Below are positions 35,188 to 45,357 of a DNA stretch of 64,000 bases, in pieces. This DNA comes from Blasia pusilla (lineage: Eukaryota > Marchantiophyta > Marchantiopsida > Blasiales). Where the stretch lies: NCBI GenBank assembly GCA_050084515.1, contig CM114272.1, positions 13,144,001 to 13,208,000 on the forward strand, written 5' to 3'. Below the pieces are notes generated by a model. The model was given only the letters and a program-made list of their open reading frames with translations, had not been told where the DNA came from and did no database searches. Numbering within the stretch: position 1 is the first letter of the stretch; each line of letters starts with the position of its first letter. Made by a program: the position numbers and the translations under genes.

Positions 35188-36220
35188 TGTCGTGCGCCTA
35201 CTCTCCTTGAACGTTAATCTTGTTTGTTGCGGAAGCGTGCGTTCAATAGGTCACGCTCTCAACGCTGATCTGCATCCAAACACGCACTTCGGTTAGTCGG
35301 GTCTTGGATCAATCAGCGGCATTACTTTCCGAGTTCTCGTCTCGGACTCTCTCTTCAAGCTCAACCTTCCTAGTTTCGCGGTTTCCAACACGGGCAAGTC
35401 TCGAAAGACTTGGGACAGACTTTCTGGTCGGTTCAGGAACCTGAAACGGCGTTTCGCGCCTAGCGGTTCCAATTGTCCGATGAACATCCAATGAGTTCCT
35501 CACCAAGACTCGCACGAAGTGAATCTCGGGTTGGAATCCAAATGTGGCGTACAAAGTCCACTCCCTTGGATCAGATTTGGGTTTCGGGTTTCCGCGCCAA
35601 ACTCCCATTTCATCCCGTGCCTCTGAAACGCCGTTTGGCGCCCAAAGTGGGGTTTCGTTTCCCGAGACATCTCTGAGAAGGTACTCCCCTTACTAGTACT
35701 TCTGGGGATCTCCGGGGGCCCCCTACATTTAGGGAAAGACACCCGGGCCCCTCCAATTGGCCCTCAACCCGATTGCTCTCTGAATCGTTTTCGGCCAATA
35801 TCTCAGCCTGTACTCATGCGTTTGCTGAGATCTTTGGTGCGTTGGAAGCGTATCAAGATCAGCTTTCCAACGCGCCCTTATTTGTCCCAAACGCATCTTG
35901 GAGCTCAACGTTATGGTCCTAAACACAGTCAGATTCTCCCAAACGCTAGTCATGTTCCAAACTGGTTCTCACCTCTTTGGCAACCAACCTCCAAGACTCA
36001 ACTCATCTCAAGTCTCGGCTCGCGTTTGGTCTAGGTTTCCTGGTCGCGACCACTAACGCATGAAACGCACAACTCTGTTCCGCGTTTCGTCTCTTAGACT
36101 TTTCCAAGAGACTCTACCAAACGCCTCTCCAAAGCGCAAACCTCGCGGCGTGAGTTCCTTTGAGTTCTGATGTTTCGCTTGGCGCGTATTTGGTGTTGTT
36201 TGGTTATGAGGGTTGCGACA
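35188..36220 (-). repeat. 5' LTR of the chromovirus
   Basis: This 1,033-bp LTR is nearly identical to 28,804-29,830. Differences I can see include a CCCATTT/CCCGTTT substitution, GGTTGCG/GGTCGCG near the end, and single-base length changes in G, C and A runs around 35,715-35,755 and 36,040-36,080. Confidence 0.93.
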
Positions 36221-36559
36221 ATCAACCCTTTGTGTTCCCATCTCAAGTGGAACAAGTCTTTTTTGGAGATACGAACGAAGGAAGTGGATGGAAGGTTGTT
36301 TTGAGAAAAGAAGCTAGATCCTGTCGAGTAATTTCGGATATCTATGATGGTGGAAACCTAGATGAAGGACATTCTTTTGCAATTGACCAGATTGAAATGC
36401 CATCAGGAAGAGTGCCACTAGCTAACACTCTAGGTTTGAGAGCTCTTCTTTGAAGAGGTGGTGACTGCAAATAGAGATTGTAATAATGTCCCTATCATCC
36501 ACGTGTCCACAGAAGTGCTTTTTGAAGAAGAGAGCTCCGAAGAGGATGTAGAGATTTAA
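36221..36559 (+). pseudogene. CACTA transposase gene, 3' part after the insertion
   Basis: After the right-hand ATCAA duplication the CACTA frame resumes at 36,226 with PFVFPSQVEQVFFGD and continues in phase with 28,803. At about 36,440 a frameshift moves it to a frame ending in an acidic tail (EEESSEEDVEI) and TAA at 36,557. The same PFVFPSQVEQVF block exists in broken form in the 13.5-14.7 kb remnant, confirming that it belongs to the transposase. Confidence 0.82.
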
Positions 36560-36727
36560 TTTTCCTTTTGTTCAAATATTAGACATACATGCAGTTTGCT
36601 TTGAGAAGCGAGTCAAAAGTCATGGTTATAGTTTAACCTTTGTGTGAGATGTTTGCTTTTGTCAATCATGCATGATAACTCTCCTGATTCAACTCCTTGA
36701 CGACATTTTTCAACAGAACCTTTCATA

Positions 36728-39700
36728 ATGGAGGGCCATTCATATGCCCTCCAAGGTAGTACAATAGGTGGTAAGGGGGGAACTCGATCAGACCTTGAGG
36801 CTATTCTTGCTTCTGAAGGCCTACGTGATGCAAGTGGGGAACTTCCTGATGGGTTGAATCATCAGGCTTGGGCCTTGAAGTGGAGACGTCACAAGAACAA
36901 GAGTGAGATATGTGTGTATCGTTTCGTGGTGTATGATGATCTTATTGATGAGAGATGGGGGCCCTTGTCGAATGATGTAGAGAATGTCCCTAGAGAGGAT
37001 AATATCAAGGGTGATGAAAGTATTGTTGCTGATGGTGAATTGAAATGTGCAAATGCACATGAACAAGAGGATAAGATAGGGCAGACAACGGAACTTGACC
37101 AAGGCCAGGAAAATAATTACGAGATGCAAAATAGGATTTCCACTTTGCATCTCTGATCGAGAGAGTAGTAATACGTCAAGTGTGTGTAGACCCGATTCTA
37201 TAGGGCACCTTTCGGATCTGAGTGCAACCATGGAGAGGGTTGATCTCAGCAAAAATGTGGTGGCTTATGATTTGAGTACAAAGGGGCAAGAAACATCTAA
37301 GGGTTTTGAAAGAGAGGCAATGACTTATGAGAGAGAAACATCACCTCTGCACATTATAATGGAGCCAGATGGTCAAGGTAATGACAACTTAAGACATCCT
37401 AATACGCCCACAAACTTTTCAAACTTGGAGAACTCTGATATTGGTGATGGATTTGAGAGTCGAGACCTACTGGATAAGGACCTTCATGCTCTACTCCCGA
37501 TTGAACAAGAACGGGCACGGAAGATAGGGGAAAAAAAAAAAGAGCAGCAAAAATTCTTGGTGCTATTCCCTCAGAGTAAGTAGTTCACTACCTTGCATGA
37601 GATGTGAATTGCAATAATATTGCATGGTTTTCCATTCCTTCTTGCATGTAGTTTCCTTATTCGTAGAAAATGAGACTTGCATGATCTTACATAGATGATT
37701 GATGATGAAATCATTGTTTGGAAAGGCTGAGACCAGCAAAGGCATCCAAGAAAGCCTCATGTTGTAGAGCAATAGTGGCAGAGGTAGTGGAAAAGCGACG
37801 AAGTTTGAGATTGACATCAAAGGTCTTGGAGAGCTTACCACGTCCTTCAATGCTTGAAAGCCTTAAGGATAATAAAATGAAAGATCCAGATTATATGCCA
37901 ACTGAAGATTCAGAATACCAGAATGATGAGGAGGAAGATGTACCTGATCCTCCATTCGTGAATAAGGATACTGGGCCGACATTCCATCCGATCCAAGTCA
38001 AAAGGGTAACTACAATGATAAGTTATATACCATCTTCAGTAAGATTTTGTGTGGGATACATAATTCTTCCAATCTCTGTGTTTATTTATTATAGTACACT
38101 AACTTTTATTTCTCTTTCATATGCTCAGGGTATTGGAGGGAGAGAATTCCATGAATCTCATGCCAGCTATAAGGCACATGATTCAGGCCAAAGTGGGAGA
38201 TCATAAATGGGTTGGCAATATCCCCCATGGTCAGAGAGTGGTAGCCAATAGTGGGGTGGACCAATGGTGCAAGGTGGTACACTCATGAGTGCGAGCCGTC
38301 GATGTTGAATCATGGCCCACACGGCTCTTATTGCTTGCCCCTAAACCCTTCCCCCCGACCACAATGGGGTCAACAAACTCCTACAGCTCGACACATGACC
38401 GCTCAAGGCCAATGGCCTGGAGGCATGTCTTGGTCACAACCTGGAGTTGTAGAACGCCCCTGGGTAGGCAATACCCAACCATCTCTACCATCTGGATCTC
38501 ACGCCGAATGGGGTCCTCATACACAAACTTTTACCCCGATGGGGAGTCAACAGCAATGGGGACCCATTCAACCTGGTTCTTCAGGCCAACCATGGGCAAC
38601 ACCAAGTGTAACCTTCTTTCCACATTGTGTATTTGTGATCAAATTCTCTATTTTTAAGGAATGATAACTCTTTAACTCTTGATCTTCTCATGATGACTCG
38701 AAAAGTGGCCATTATCCTTTCCTGCTTCGGTGTGTTTTTTCAGATTGTGAAGTCCTGATTTCTTGTCTATAGTGTTGATGAAGGATGTAAGAGTGTTATC
38801 TCCATCGTGGGACAGGATGGAGCACCATGCCCTCGCCCCTTATCCAAGCTGCGCAGGAGAAGGTTATGACTCAACATTTTCTGATGGGCCATCGAGATTT
38901 GTTGGGACGAGTGTACATTCGCATCAAAGTGACAGTCAGTCTTTCATGGCCCCTAGTCTCTCCAAACCCAAAAATAAAAGTGGGGGTATGTCCACATGTA
39001 GTCGCTTTTGAGGCATGGTCTAAATGTCGACCAATAATGTTGGGTACAAGTGGTTAGTGATCTGGTCTTTTATTCCCTACATTTTGTAACATGTGCATGT
39101 CTAAATTGATTTTATTGTGCCTTTCATTTCTTCAAGTGATAGGGCAAGTGCGAGGAGAAGTAGGACCAAGAGAGATTTGTGGAACCGTGATGTGGCTCAA
39201 CGCAAGGACCAAAACCTACTACCTAGATGTGAATTGTTGCCTACTGGGGTTCCAAAGACGAAGGTGCCCGATTATGAGCCCTGGTTGAATGACCTAAAGG
39301 TATGGACCCTACGCTATCTCGACTTATCATGTGTCGAGATGAGTAGGCAAGAGGCTATTAATGTGGCAACTGTTCGCAAGCACATTGAGAGTGCGTACAC
39401 ATATGTTGGGGCACCATCTTTATGTTTGGACTTTTTGAAGAAGAAATGTGCACAATTATTAAAAACAGAACGGTCCACGATGAAAGCATATGTGGCCAAT
39501 GGGGCTCATGTTGATGTCCCTTGCCACCCTGATGCTAAGGAAGATGCATGGGGCCGTTTGGTAGATTATTGGCTTTCTGAAGAGAGTATGTTGAAGGCCC
39601 AAAAGATGGTGAACGCAAGATCAAAGGTTATGACTTTAAATCACAGCGGACAGGGAGGTTTAGAGGGGTTTCTGTAAGTTATCCTTAGCTTTCTCTCTTA

Positions 39701-39850
39701 TATTTATGATTTATGCACTTTGGTGTTCAGATTGTTAATGTTTGTCAATGTTAGTGATTCTAATTGTATTGTTGGGTTTCTCCATGTATAGGGCAGAGGT
39801 GGATCAACCACACAAAGCAATGTAGATGTTACTGACAATAGACCAATTCC
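36728..39850 (+). pseudogene. Second CACTA gene (TNPA-like, Transposase_24 domain)
   Basis: In CACTA elements the second gene encodes a DNA-binding helper that recognises subterminal repeats. Here a start ATG at 36,728 opens a region of several exons and frame changes. Parts include an acidic segment (36,950-37,150), a GTAAGT donor at 37,575, a basic KKASC...EKRRSLRLTSK segment (37,740-37,840) and a Trp/Pro/Gln/Gly-rich low-complexity region (38,250-38,610). The last part, 39,130-39,676, ends with DAWGRLVDYWLSEESMLKAQ and VNARSKVMTLNHSGQGG, the conserved end of the plant Transposase_24 family. A further short exon may lie at 39,792-39,868. Exon joins are uncertain and I did not verify an intact frame. 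Confidence 0.72.
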
Positions 39851-39868
39851 ACAACAAGAGAGTCTTGT

Positions 39869-40199
39869 AAGTTAGCTATAATTATGTGTGAATTATTTCC
39901 CGTGTATTGTGAGGTTTGTAAATACATTGTAGGTTTTTTCACCACCTGATATATTCACTTTCATTGGTTTGTATGTAATCTTACCAATAGGAAGGAGGTG
40001 CGACAGTACCCTTGACCACGAAAGAACTACCAACCTGCAGTACAACCACACTAGCTCCCTAATAACTACACATGTAGTCCCTTCATGAGGCCAACTACCA
40101 ACTAACCCACAACCTTATAGGTCCAAGTGGAGCCATACATGCATGGGAAGGTCAACCTCTCCAAGGTTGCCACTCCTCATAAAGGGAAGGATGACCTTC
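39869..40199. other. Junction region after the CACTA genes
   Basis: This should contain the CACTA 3' terminus. I found no convincing terminal repeat. Sequence from about 40,080 is composition-like the DNMT fragment that follows but could not be aligned by eye. Confidence 0.35.
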
Positions 40200-40935
40200 A
40201 CTCGTAGGTCACCTCCCAAAAGCTGATCACATATGACCTCTCAAAATAGGGAAGTAAAAGATCCCTCTAAGGCCTCGATACTATCTCGCCCTACGTCTCA
40301 TCTACCATGACAATGTCAATCTCCTCGGATCTCACTCCCAGCCCCTACTTGAACCTTATCGGTAGGCATATGCATGGGGCTCACCAATGCAATAGTTATG
40401 ACTTGTCGCAACCTCATCCAATGTTTCTTAGCTACTCCTAAGCTGATAATCCATTTCAAACAATTTAAGTCCATCGCGTGACCGAGGATATGACGTATGT
40501 ATGCCTCTGATAGTGATAGTATTGCCGTCACTCTTGTGGGAAATCCCATCGCCCGCTCTTGTTCATCGGCGTTGGGTTCCCCCGGCGGTTACGCCTGGTC
40601 ATCACAAACCAAACTAGGACCAACCTGCTAATATGCATAAGAAGCAAGAAAACTCACAGAGGTGGAAAAGGCTGCATGTGGCTTGCCAATCCTGTTAACC
40701 ATTCTCAAAGGCGATTAATCATTTTGCCTCACTGCCTATGATCAACAACCAGGATCCACATAGAATCCACCAACAAATGGAAGGGACGCTCCACTCTTGC
40801 ATACGCCCTCCGTAATATCTCATGTGGCACCAAGTTGATCCACCATAGACGCGGGTGATGTGCTCATAAACCTCCAGTCGTATTATTAAAAAACATTGAT
40901 GGGCCGATCCAAGCATGCACCTGATGTGCACTTAT
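40200..40935 (-). pseudogene. Second DNA methyltransferase fragment of the DNMT element family
   Basis: On the minus strand, 40,935-40,740 matches 8,060-8,230 of the main element (GCATGCTTGGATCGGCCCA against GTGCGTGGATCGGCCCA, then the CGCGTCTATGGTGGA and TTACGGAGGG segments). The frame beginning MGFPTRVTAI at 40,549 matches the C-terminal methyltransferase block with GHAMDLNCLKWI, followed by RLRQVITIALVSPM. At this last place the main copy has two stops. Frame breaks separate the halves. Motifs I, IV and VI are absent, so this is only the C-terminal third. It shows the methyltransferase belongs to a multicopy family. Confidence 0.8.
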
Positions 40936-41600
40936 CACCATTCCTCACCTCGAATCACCAAAAATTGGCGCATTGTACAATACATAAGTTGGGGAACAAG
41001 ACTGATATTCCTCCAAATGTCGCAAGATCCTCATAATCTCCCAAAACAATGTACCTGGATTGAGTGTCCACTACAGCGCTACCTCATCCAACATTTGGCT
41101 TCCTATAGAGTTAATGACAAGTCAAAAGCCACTAATGCCGGGAGAAGGAGATATTCTATCTTGGATGGGTTTGCATTAGGAGACGGACTCGATAGGGAAG
41201 AGCTCATAGTACTTCGAATATAGCAACTAGTGCGACGTGAAGAAGATATAGCATAAGAATTTGTCAAAATGAAGGAATCAAGGCTAAGAAACAAGGAGCG
41301 CTTCAACAAGACCCATCGTCTTCGAAAGGATTCAGTAAGAGAAGGAGATTGGGTCTGGTGCACGACAACATCCTCGAAAACCATAATAGTACAATTAAGA
41401 AATTTGCATGTCGTTAGTTTGGTCCATATGTTGTAGTCGTTTTTTTTTTACAGTGCCACTTACAAACTACATGAGATAGATGGCACAATTCTCAAGCTGC
41501 TCATTGGAGGAAAAAGGGTCAAGATTTTCCGTAGACGTGAGGGATTTCTTGATTTTGATGAATCAGATCAAATTATCTCGAGACACAAGTATGGATAAGA
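40936..41600 (+). pseudogene. Integrase C-terminal remnant of another gypsy element
   Basis: Broken + strand frames contain RLRNKERFNKTHRLRKDSVR and EGDWVW (41,280-41,360) and, further on, ATYKLHEIDGTI and GGKRVKIFRRREG (41,455-41,545). These are the usual C-terminal integrase blocks of a Ty3/gypsy lineage. A terminal segment with DESDQIISRHKYG precedes a stop at 41,597. The lineage differs from both the DNMT element and the chromovirus. Only the 3' end of the element is left. Confidence 0.6.
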
Positions 41601-41650
41601 TACACAAGTAATCTTCATGTATTTGGCATATAACGAAGGATGTGCAGGTT

Positions 41651-42300
41651 TGGAGGGGATGAATGTCATATAGAAAAATCGCTCATTATGTAAACTCCTC
41701 TCTCATTAAGTGTTAGAGAGAGTTTTTAATAGTATTAAGTTAATAAGCTTAGGAAAATGAAATTTACATGTTTAAACCTCTTTAGAAAGTCTCATTTGTG
41801 CGGGCCCAACTTTAGGAAAAGAGGTAATAAACAAGATATGAGAGTATAAAAATAAACTGGTGGGATTGGTGTATTAATGAAAGAAAATCAAAAGTAGTCT
41901 TGGTTGGTGGCAGGGTAGTAAGGGTAGTTTGATAGATATGAAGTGAGATGATAAGTATATTTTGGAGGAGATAACATGCAATCTACTTGTGTCATAATGG
42001 GATTGGCAAAGCTTTGAGAGGAAGCCATATGACACAAGATAAGATTAGTCATATTTTGTATTCTTGTGGATCCCTTGAGAGTTTATAAAGAGGAGGAACC
42101 TTCAAGGATTCATCACCTTCTTCTTCATTTCTCAAGTCTCTCCTATTACTCTTGAGTGGATGGAATTGGCTTGCTTCCTCTTCCAATGAGAGTGGATTAC
42201 TCCTCTTGGGAAAATGACTTAGTTAAGTTCTATTCTTTGAGAGTTTCAAGAATCTGATATGAGATGGTTATTTGGGGAGACTTATTAAGGTATGATCAAT
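41651..42300 (+). repeat. Polypurine tract and 3' LTR of the same gypsy remnant
   Basis: A purine run, TTGGAGGGGATGAA, ends at 41,663 and is followed directly by TGTCATATAG, a typical LTR start. A TATAAA at 42,084 inside GAGAGTTTATAAAGAGGAGG may be the LTR promoter. No second LTR is in the window, so the right end (somewhere near 42,300) is a guess. Confidence 0.5.
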
Positions 42301-42769
42301 ACAAGGTATATATGTAATATGCATAAGTTCTCCCATTTCTTCTTCATTTTTTCTCAAATAAATATGCATGAGTAGATGATTTTCTTATCTTTCATTTAGC
42401 TTAAAGTATTATCTTCTATAAAAATATATAGTTTTATGGCCATGATTAAAAAAATTGCATGAAAATATATAACCCAGTCTCAACAAAGAAAGTTAAATAT
42501 TACAACAACTTATAAGTCAACTTTACTAAATTTTTGACACAACTTATTTTAAAATTTGGAAAAAGATGTGTCCATACACTAAGAATTCGAGAGTAAATCA
42601 ATCTTGCTATTTATTGAATGAGAGATTCAATAATCTTTTTTTTTTCTTATCACACAAATATGGGATAGTGCAAGTGGACAAGAGCCATGATGATTTTCTT
42701 CTCTTAAAGAAGAATCCTTTTCATCATGTATTGACTAATAATATTGATAATATGTTGCAATTGAGGAAA

Positions 42770-42797
42770 CTAGTAAGATGCCCGTGCGATGCACGGG
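42770..42797 (-). repeat. Helitron 3' terminus: hairpin followed by CTAG
   Basis: On the minus strand, CCCGTGC-ATC-GCACGGG forms a perfect 7-bp stem with a 3-nt loop (42,781-42,797). It is followed by CATCTTA and then CTAG ending at 42,770, next to a T. A short GC-rich hairpin 5-12 bases before a CTRR end, inserted before T, is the diagnostic Helitron 3' end. Confidence 0.82.
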
Positions 42798-42876
42798 TGT
42801 AAGAGGGGACAATATGTGAAGATGCGAGACGGTATAATACATAAATACATGTTTGGTTTTTTTTTATATTTTTATT

Positions 42877-44400
42877 TCAGTCAAGTATTTCTTTATATGC
42901 TACATTTCGTGTGTGGTTACCTTCCTTATTTAAATGTTCATCACTTCCAATCGTAATGTGGATGAAACTCCTTTTTCCTACTCTAGATAATGCTACGTAT
43001 AATTGACCACGAGAAAAAATGGGAGTGGGCAAATAAATTCCTACCTTTTGTAGAGTTTGACCTTGAGATTCATTAATAGTCATTGCAAAGGTTGGACGAA
43101 TAGGGAATTGAAACCTACATAGATCAAATGGCAAACCAGTATCGGATGCAATCAATGGGATATATGGAATAAAAACTCTATCTCCAATATTCTTCTCGGT
43201 GGTGATTTTTGCATCTATACAATGTTGCATAAATCCACCAATTACCAATATTATCGTATTTGCTTGTCCCTGTGACCCATTCATGTTGCGCAAGAGCATG
43301 ATTGATGCACCAATCTTCAAGTGCAAACAAGGTGGAGATAGCCTGGAAGATAAGCACGTGTTAAAAAATTCAGTTGGATATATATGGCTCATCTCCCTAT
43401 TAGCAATAGATTCGACACTAAGGTATATATGTTCCTATACCAATTCCTAATAACGAATCAGCGAGGAATAAAGTTGTATTAGTATCCAAATATAAATAAA
43501 TAAAGTAAATTATTAAATAAATGTGCAAAATCAGTATTAGGTGTCTTCGAAATCGTGATATGACATCTGCATTAATGTCATCAACATCTCTATTCCTTGG
43601 TGTCAAAATAGTTGTATCTCTCAATAAGTCAATGTCATGGAGCTGGTTGGGAGATATTCCATAAATAATATCAATAAGATCATATATTTGAGATGGAGTG
43701 TTGTAAGCTAAAATGGTTGCAAATAAATGACGTAGTGAAGAACCCGTATGGATCGAAGAAGCTTCTTCAAAGCACCAAAAAACTTCCCTATCATCCTCAA
43801 AGAGTCCCAATTGGATAGCAACCTCACTAAATGTAGGACACAATATTCCATTAACAGTCCTCAAACATTCATATGTAGTTGCTCCTTGGACATGATGAAG
43901 GAGTAATCTTAACCAACAACGTTCTTCTTCACTTTTGAAGAAAAGAAAAGAAAAGAATTAGTCCCCTCTATTCCATAAAAGATTCCTCATTTTAAAACAT
44001 GATACAGAAGAGTTGAAAGTAATAATAGGTAAAAGAAGACCAAGTGTATATCTAGATGAGTAAGGTATAGCCAACCAATAGGATGGCCACAACTATTTCT
44101 TCTTTGTACCCTACGAAACCATTTCTTATTACTCCAACGATAAAATGAAGGAAAATCGATATAAAGATATTTTCGAACATTAGAATCGGATCTATTGGTT
44201 GCAAACGATTGAGTTAGAGTCGTCTCTCTATTTTGTTGCAAAACATCTTCAACAACGTCAAGATCATTGAAGTAAACTAATTGTTGCTCTCGAAGATGAA
44301 CCGCTAATTGCACAATACTTAGAGATTCTGCATGTAGACTAAATTTGAATAGTCGCCAACTCGCCTTTGAAGAAGACATATATCTGGAATAAGAATTCCA
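42877..44400 (-). pseudogene. Helitron Rep/helicase gene remnant (helicase part)
   Basis: Minus-strand frames give the PIF1-like helicase region of a plant Helitron. From 44,370 come ASWRLFKFSLHAES, VHLREQQLVYFND and RKYLYIDFPSFYRW (44,150). Next is a segment ending with TTILTPRNRDVDDINADV (43,620-43,560), then LKIGASIMLLRNMNGSQGQ (43,320) and TINESQGQTLQKVGIYLP with GQLYVALSRVGKR (43,090-42,970), the last helicase motifs. The nucleotide-binding Walker A part is missing or broken, and no Rep HUH motif is visible. The strand agrees with the CTAG terminus at 42,770. The 5' side is cut by the retroelement LTR copy at 44.4 kb. Confidence 0.82.
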
Positions 44401-44429
44401 AGTATTCAAGAAGATGTGTGTAATTGAAC

Positions 44430-45357
44430 ATTCCAGTAAAAACTGACGGGGACTGTCGTAAAGCCCAATGTCTCTTTCTTCTACCCAACATTCGGCAGCG
44501 CTTCCGCTCTGATTCCTGCCAAAAAAAATGTAAAACCTGTAAAAATGCAAATCAGCAAGCGACATGGTGCTCCTGAAAGCACTAGCATGGGGCAACCCGT
44601 CCCCATACTCAATCCCTATCAGAAATTGGGCAGCGCTACCGCGTGCCACTTTTCGTCACGAAAAATCGGCAAATGCAAAGAACAATCCAAGCAACCCTTG
44701 CTCCGATGAGCACTCCCATGAGCCGTTGAACGTGGAACACGCTCCCCAGCCTGCAAAAACAGCGAGTGACCAGCGAGCTCCCCCATGAAGCTCTCTCACT
44801 CTCTCATTCTCGCATTCTTTCTTTCTCTCATTCTCTCTTTGTAAAGTAAGATCCAATCTCTCTCTACACAATCTCACATCATAGCTCTCAAAGGTGTGCA
44901 CTCTCTCTCATGTCAAACCAAACCCACTCTCCTAATGAGAGGCTTGGGTTACACTCACAAGGCAAGGGACCATAGCTCCGCTGCCTTATGCCAAGAGGTT
45001 CAACAAAGAGAGAATGAGCTCTCAAGCTCTCTCTCCTTGGGATACATACCCCTCCCCTCTCCCAAGATCTCTCCATGGTAACCTATTCTCCCAAGTCACC
45101 TCTTTGGCTCTTGACCTGATGTAGGAGGTCAAGGGCCACTTACCAAAACTAGAAAGTCGATCATATACTAAAAATGGTACTTACCTAAAATAGTAAGTTC
45201 CTAAATATGGCTCCAAATGAGCCAAAACGAAAGGGAAACCTGCTCTCTCAGGTTTCCCGGGGCCTCAGAAGGTCATCCTCGACCTCCTAGGCGTGTCTTC
45301 CACTACTCTTGAAGACGCTCTACTAGATCTCACCGATCTATTCTAAAGGACGTGACA
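44430..45357 (-). repeat. LTR and leader copy of the DNMT element family
   Basis: Read on the minus strand, it starts TGTCACGTCC at 45,357 and matches 3,037-3,943 of the main element for its whole length. It includes the 130-codon leader frame, with one extra in-frame TGA, and the GACATTGGGCTTTACGACAG segment. It lies directly against the Helitron helicase remnant, and an open frame (44,649-43,987) runs across the junction as a chimera. Confidence 0.8.

Larger units (their letters stand above)
28804..36220 (-). mobile_element. Chromovirus (Ty3/gypsy with chromodomain) nested in the CACTA gene
   Basis: This is a complete-length LTR retrotransposon of about 7.4 kb in minus orientation. It has LTRs at 28,804-29,830 and 35,188-36,220, a tRNA-Met type primer site beside the right LTR, a purine tract beside the left LTR, and the order gag, protease, RT, RNase H, integrase, chromodomain. 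It is flanked by a perfect 5-bp duplication, ATCAA. The two LTRs differ at about a dozen positions, roughly half single-base indels in short runs, so insertion was fairly recent. Even so, the coding part has one stop in gag, two stops after the protease and at least five frameshifts. It therefore either moved with proteins supplied in trans, decayed fast, or the indels are assembly errors. Confidence 0.93.
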
